NCBI GenBank assembly: GCA_030549775.1
Contig: CM060173.1
Location: forward strand, 39,070,610-39,134,609
DNA from: Tamarix chinensis
Lineage: Eukaryota; Streptophyta; Magnoliopsida; Caryophyllales; Tamaricaceae
Length of the DNA stretch: 64,000 bases
Reading direction: 5' to 3'
Position numbers and translations under genes: made by a program. Of the stretch, positions 59,896 to 64,000 are shown piece by piece; the stretch's first letter is position 1; each line of letters begins with the position of its first letter. A model generated the notes under the pieces. That model saw only the letters and a list, made by a program, of their open reading frames with translations. It made no database searches and was not told where the DNA came from.

Positions 59896-61205
59896 ACCAC
59901 CCCTAGTGACAAGTAATCACACACACACCACCATATATTCATCACTCATTGATGTATCATGCCCTATAGGTGAGTAATAATTTTACGCTGCATCCCTTAG
60001 AGCTACACCAACATCTATGGCATCTAGTTAAAGCCTTATGCACCTTTATTTTCTTTGATTTTTCTCCTTCTTCCACCCTCCTTTGACTTACATTTCCTAA
60101 GTTTTTTTTACAGAAATCAATCAAGAATTCAAATAATTCAAAAAAATCAAAGAAACTAATTTGAATATCACCAATCTAAGATTATTCCAAATATTCTTAG
60201 AATGGGTATCCATTCACAAAGAGAGAATTAACCAAGTATTTAATTATGTCATATTTTAATGTTAAAATTATCCAACATCATAATGCCACAAGTATTGACA
60301 CATATGCCTTATATAGGGATTATAACATCCTTAACTAGCACACTAATTTAACCACATGACACACAAATGACTAACTAGTATTAAAATATATTTATTTCCT
60401 ATATAATACATGGCTTAACAAGATTCTTACAAACAAAGTAAGTTAAGATTATGTAAAAACAATTTACAAGAATCCTAATCAAGACAATGGTATTGACTTT
60501 GAAATGTTAACTAGGTCTTCTTGATTTTGACTTTCATGCATAACATAGCTTCTTTCACAATAGCTTGTAACATGTGGAAATCTTAAGTATCTTGACTTCT
60601 TATATGATTTAATCATCTTCCTACAAATATGTTACATACCTACACGAATGACTTAAGGCAATATCATTATAGTTAATCAAAAATTATCATCAAAGACAAA
60701 CAATGTAATTGGCTCCAAAAATAAGTATATCAAATCAATACCTTGAGGATATCTTTGGATGCTTTTACATCACCTGTTTTTATAATTATGGACAAGTGCA
60801 CTATGCTTTGGGAGGTATTTCAATCCATTCCACTAAATTGAGGATAACGGGGTTTTTAAACCAATGTGAATAATAATATGTATTGTAGTTATAATTAATT
60901 ATGGGATTTTGATTCAATTATTATCTTACATCATTTTATGTCAACCTATCTGCATGTTTATTCTTTCATGTGATCTTAAGACATTGTGGAACCCTATTAT
61001 AACTATATTATCACTTTACTTAGTATTTAGCATACTAATCATCCTTTTTATGGGTATTGTTCATTCTTATGAGCAAATACCGCTTGGTTTTGTAGGCAAT
61101 TGTTAATTAGTACTTGTTGGTTTAATAGGTTAATCAACCTTTGTTTTAATAGTAACAAACTCAATTATGAATTTGACTTATCTTGTTAAGTGGGCATATT
61201 TAACA
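59896..61205 (+). mobile_element. Right part of the outermost nested A LTR
   Basis: Resumes in A/C-rich DNA (CACACACACACCACC, 59,928). From 60,760 it has downstream LTR modules: TGGGAGGTATTTCAATCC, CCACTAAATTGAGGATAACG, hairpin 61,020-61,038, CATTCTTATGAGCAAATACC and a part like the 50,040-50,110 stretch. About 60,130-60,750 has no recognisable module. The expected end GGTGTTACA is not found before about 61,210, so the LTR is truncated. The 65-codon frame at 60,909-61,106 crosses these modules and is not a gene. Confidence 0.6.
61020..61038 (+). other. Conserved terminal-region hairpin (AT variant)
   Basis: Arms TTAGTAT and ATACTAA, loop TTAGC; two pairs changed together relative to TCAGTAC/GTACTGA. 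Confidence 0.65.
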
Positions 61206-61539
61206 TAAAAAAAAGTGAAGTATTCAACACTTAACTAAATCAAAGAGTTCTAAAGAGATCAAGTTTACAAATCATATCCCAACCACAAGTTAAATATCAA
61301 TAAGGAGGAAAAAGTAATACTTTAGATTTAAGTAATCTCATATATGTAATACACAAACCATGAAGGGAAAATTAAGCGTGTAAAAGATGCCAACACTTAA
61401 GCTTTAAAGAGTTACAATCTTAAATTTTATTTATATATGATTTACATTTTGAGTACTTAGATATTTCAATGATTTGATATTTCTAATCCTATATATCTAG
61501 TGTCAATTTTTCTCATATTTTAGAACTTTAAATAAGAGT
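61206..61539. other. Gene-free AT-rich spacer
   Basis: No feature recognised between the truncated A LTR and the copia LTR. Confidence 0.5.
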
Positions 61540-62174
61540 TGTTAGATTTCAACAAATATCAATCAAGCTAGCACAACTCTTTTAAAATTACCATTTTCAC
61601 ATCTTACAAGAACTAAATAGAGTTTTGATTTTACACTTTCAAATCCAAATCAAATGTTTAGAGTGCTCAATTTATTCTTCATATTTAGCTAGAGTGCCCA
61701 CACACTTGTAATTAGTATTTCTCTAGCTAGATAAAAATATCCACCAATGATTACTCACTTTCATATTTTTATTGTATTCATTTAACCTTGTCATCTGAAA
61801 CATAAGTGAGGAGTGGTGTGTTGTCTAGCATTCCTATGAAAAGTAATTAAAATTGTAGCCTAATAAATCTAGAGAGTATAACTAGACAAAGTGTAAATTA
61901 TCTCCTAGAGTGTCATTGAGATTGTAGGATCATAAACTAAGAGAAAAGTCATCATCATCAAACACTCACTATAAATAAATAGATATTTAAATTAAAAAGG
62001 AAAAACATTTTGGTAGTATATGTAGAGAGAAACTTTAGAGAGTTTCTTGAACCACTATAAATTACGTGTTTATTGTTTGCCATCATTCTACTTATTTCTC
62101 ATAAAATTTTAATTTGGAATTATTATTACAAAATACTCTATTCACCTCCTCTAGAATATCCATACAGACTTTCA
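61540..62174 (+). mobile_element. Ty1/copia 5' LTR, about 635 bp
   Basis: A plausible start TGTTAGATTTCAACAAATATC at 61,540 and end CAGACTTTCA at 62,174, directly before a primer binding site. The last 70 bp (ACCACTATAAATTACGTG, TCACCTCCTCTAGAATATCC, ACTTTCA) have the typical make-up of the 3' end of plant copia LTRs. The end is firm; the start is inferred from the TGTTAGA motif only. Confidence 0.6.
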
Positions 62175-62187
62175 ATTGGTATCAGAT
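62175..62187 (+). other. Primer binding site of the copia element
   Basis: ATTGGTATCAGAT, matching TGGTATCAGAGC for ten bases; initiator tRNA-Met type. Confidence 0.82.
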
Positions 62188-62254
62188 ATTAGGGCTTCAT
62201 TAAATTGATCTAATAATCATAAACTTAAGATCCTCAAGTGTGGATAACTTCATA

Positions 62255-62985
62255 GGTGAAGGCATAAAAACTTCAAAGCCTCTGTTGTTCATTGGAAAAA
62301 AATTTGGGCATCCAAAAATGGAGATTAGAATATTATTCAAGACAAAAATCAAGACTTGTGGTTTATCAATTAACATATTCCAACCAAGATTTAAAGATCC
62401 ACCATTGATGATTAATTGATAAACTGATTGAAGAATAGATAAAGCTCGACAAACAAAAGGAAACTTTAATTACATAGCTATCATGATGCTCCATTTTATC
62501 CTTACAGAAAATCTATTGGAGCACATCCTAGAATGCACCATTACTAAAGAGATATGGAAAATATTGAATATCACTTATGGTGGTGATAAGGAAGAAGAAA
62601 TTATGCATCATTGTTTCATCCCTATAATCAATTCATATTATATTGATGGTAACTACTTGAATCATTTTGTAATTATGGATTATCAAAATTTCGAGTTAAA
62701 TAAAATGTTTTACCACTTATTCCCAAAGCATGTAAAATTGAAGAATGAAAATGAATAGTTTGCATATATAATTGAAAGCTTAAATTTTGAATAGGATGTA
62801 AAACTTGAAATGATTGTAATTAATTCTTTAATAAAATGTGAAAATCTTATAAACAACCTCCATCAATACAAAATAAGGTCGCATTTCCCTTCTTCAAAAA
62901 TAATTTAGATTCTAAAGAGATATTTTGTTATTGATAATTCATTGAGAAATAACCCTTATTGACCCAACAAGATATGGGTACCAAC
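62255..62985 (+). pseudogene. gag: Ty1/copia gag remnant
   Basis: About 62,268-62,335 reads SKPLLFIGKKFGHPKMEIRI, like the N-terminal region of copia Gag (P-L-F-x-G-x-N-[FY]-x-x-W). A 91-codon open stretch (62,483-62,758) contains LECTITKEIWKILNITYGGD, the UBN2-type gag core in which a Cys-x-x-AKEMW-like segment is usual. Near 62,965-62,985 the bases read PNKIWVPT, like the GPKxIWVP segment that precedes protease/integrase in SIRE-type copia elements, so most of the region between is deleted. Gag would form the RNA-containing particle; here it is short, with stops, and no pol follows. Confidence 0.75.
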
Positions 62986-63010
62986 AGCATGTATTTGAAA
63001 ATTCATGATA

Positions 63011-63078
63011 GGGGAGAATAATAAGAGGAGGGAAGAGCTTTAAGGATCAAATAAGGAGGGAAGAGCTTGAAGGATCAA
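63011..63078 (+). repeat. Two-copy direct repeat, about 30 bp
   Basis: AGGAGGGAAGAGCTTTAAGG and AGGAGGGAAGAGCTTGAAGG, each followed by ATCAAATAA. A short tandem duplication just after the gag remnant. Confidence 0.85.
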
Positions 63079-63809
63079 ATAAAAATTACAACATCAAAGC
63101 CTATTATACCTCTTCAGAAAAGAAAGATGAATAGATGTGAATTTTGTTAACTCTAAGTAAGTATGCTCTATTTTTGTATTATGTTGTCTTTAATGTAAAA
63201 TATTGCATAACTAGATGACAAACATGTTTACTAACAAGTCTTAGCTAAACTTAATTTACAAAAATTGAACATTATTCACTCTTTAAATGCCATTATTTAA
63301 TGCATGAAAGCTATGTTAGAATCATGTTTGGATATACTAGATAAATGTTGATTTGATTATAAATTAGCCTACAAGATTTGTGCTTAAACCAAGTTTACAA
63401 TGCATGTTTAAATTCATGAATTTATTATCTTTCATTCTCATAATAAGTGCTTATGACCTAAAGAAACCAATCAACTAGTGGCAAACCTAGTTGATGTACT
63501 AAAGGGACTAGCCCATGTGTCGCCTTTAAACCAGTTGATGGGTGTTGAGCTTTGTTTCTTGAAATAGGGAAATAATAGTTGAGGTGTTTATCAAACCAGT
63601 CAAATAGTTTGTATAAGGTATATAAGGTTTTTTATTTTTAACAAAAAATTTGACCATACTTTACTTTTCTTCAATAGGCTCCTTGAAGCTAAACTACTTT
63701 GCTCAAATCCTACCCTCAATTCTATTCATTTTTTCCACAAAATCATATAAACTTCACCTCACCAAGGAATAAACCCTTAAACACCATTTCTTTCCATCTA
63801 TTTTTAAGC
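63079..63809. other. Gene-free AT-rich DNA
   Basis: No coding signal. At 63,465-63,610 there are CCAATCAACTAGTGG, AACCAGTTGATGGGTG and AACCAGTCAAATAGTTTG, like the dyads of the type B LTRs, suggesting another decayed B-related fragment. Confidence 0.45.
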
Positions 63810-64000
63810 AATGAAAAGGCTGAGTGGATTTAAGGAAAATAAATGTGTCATTAGATGTTGCATCGACATTGAAGTTTGAATCAATCAATTCCGTTTATCC
63901 TTTATGCAACATCTACATGACTCCACTAATCAATCTTAAATGTCCTCACTATCACGAGTTAGTCGAACTCTTCTAGAACAACTTAGCCTTAGATAAAATC
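63810..64000 (+). pseudogene. Possible plant retrotransposon ORF fragment, very decayed
   Basis: From an ATG at 63,810, translation with one frame change gives KCVIRCCIDIE, then LKCPHYHELVELF. The last part resembles the P-x-Y-P-x-L-V-x-x-F segment of a protein domain common in plant retrotransposon-associated ORFs. The match is short, needs a frameshift and crosses a stop, so this is a tentative reading; it may be chance. Confidence 0.25.

Noticed and set aside
1..64000. Cellular genes, tRNA or rRNA genes
   Set aside because: No frame showed a cellular protein family, and no tRNA-like A/B box with cloverleaf or rRNA core was recognised by eye; a profile search could still reveal something small.

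Overview
This window looks like heterochromatic, repeat-dominated DNA of a flowering plant with a large genome. I found no cellular protein gene, tRNA or rRNA. Everything recognisable is transposable-element sequence, mostly old: decayed Ty3/gypsy chromovirus (Tekay/Del-like) coding DNA, very long LTRs (about 3.6-5.4 kb), a Ty1/copia remnant, a non-autonomous hAT element and a small MITE. The plant assignment rests on the chromodomain integrase, initiator-tRNA-Met type primer sites (TGGTATYAGAGC), and the hAT and MITE termini. I cannot name the species.

Two related LTR groups fill most of the window. Type A LTRs start TGTAATACCCC and end GGGTGTTACA. They carry the same parts in the same order: AT-rich start, 0.5-1.3 kb pyrimidine tract, a dyad hairpin, a tandem-repeat zone, a signature near ACTTAAAGTGAAAGAYC, arrays of CCGGTCCACCGG-type or GTAGTAGCC-type boxes, a second hairpin (TCAGTAC/GTACTGA), then GTGGCGGTAAC and the end. 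Type B LTRs start TGTTRTAATACC and belong to the chromovirus, because one is followed by a primer binding site plus gag-pol and another lies next to a polypurine tract plus chromodomain integrase.

Layout. 1-9.8 kb: end of an A LTR; a minus-strand B LTR split by a 5.35 kb minus-strand solo A LTR (2324-7677), which itself holds a 764-bp hAT element (3991-4754, perfect 8-bp target duplication); then a truncated A LTR. 9.8-22.5 kb: B LTR sequence with A LTRs at 9889-13928 (perfect CTAGA duplication) and 16033-20682. 22.5-28.3 kb: a minus-strand B LTR (with a MITE) joined to a decayed RNase H-integrase-chromodomain region. 29.2-39.9 kb: A LTRs at 29168-33702 and 34638-39186, the latter in the box array of another A LTR. 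39.9-44.7 kb: plus-strand B LTR, primer site and a broken gag-protease-RT-RNase H region.

44.7-61.2 kb is a deep nest: an A LTR at 44682 breaks RNase H; it is split by a minus-strand A LTR (45692-59895); that is split by a plus-strand A LTR (48514-59118); and that one holds two more, 920 bp (49422-50341) and 5231 bp (50610-55840), each with a perfect 5-bp duplication. 61.5-63.0 kb is a copia LTR, primer site and gag remnant. The last kilobase is gene-free except for a weak retrotransposon-protein-like trace.

Most long open frames are artefacts of pyrimidine tracts or tandem repeats. The most interesting signals are within the LTRs: shared hairpins whose arms change together, box arrays, swapping of modules between LTRs, and repeated insertion into pyrimidine tracts.
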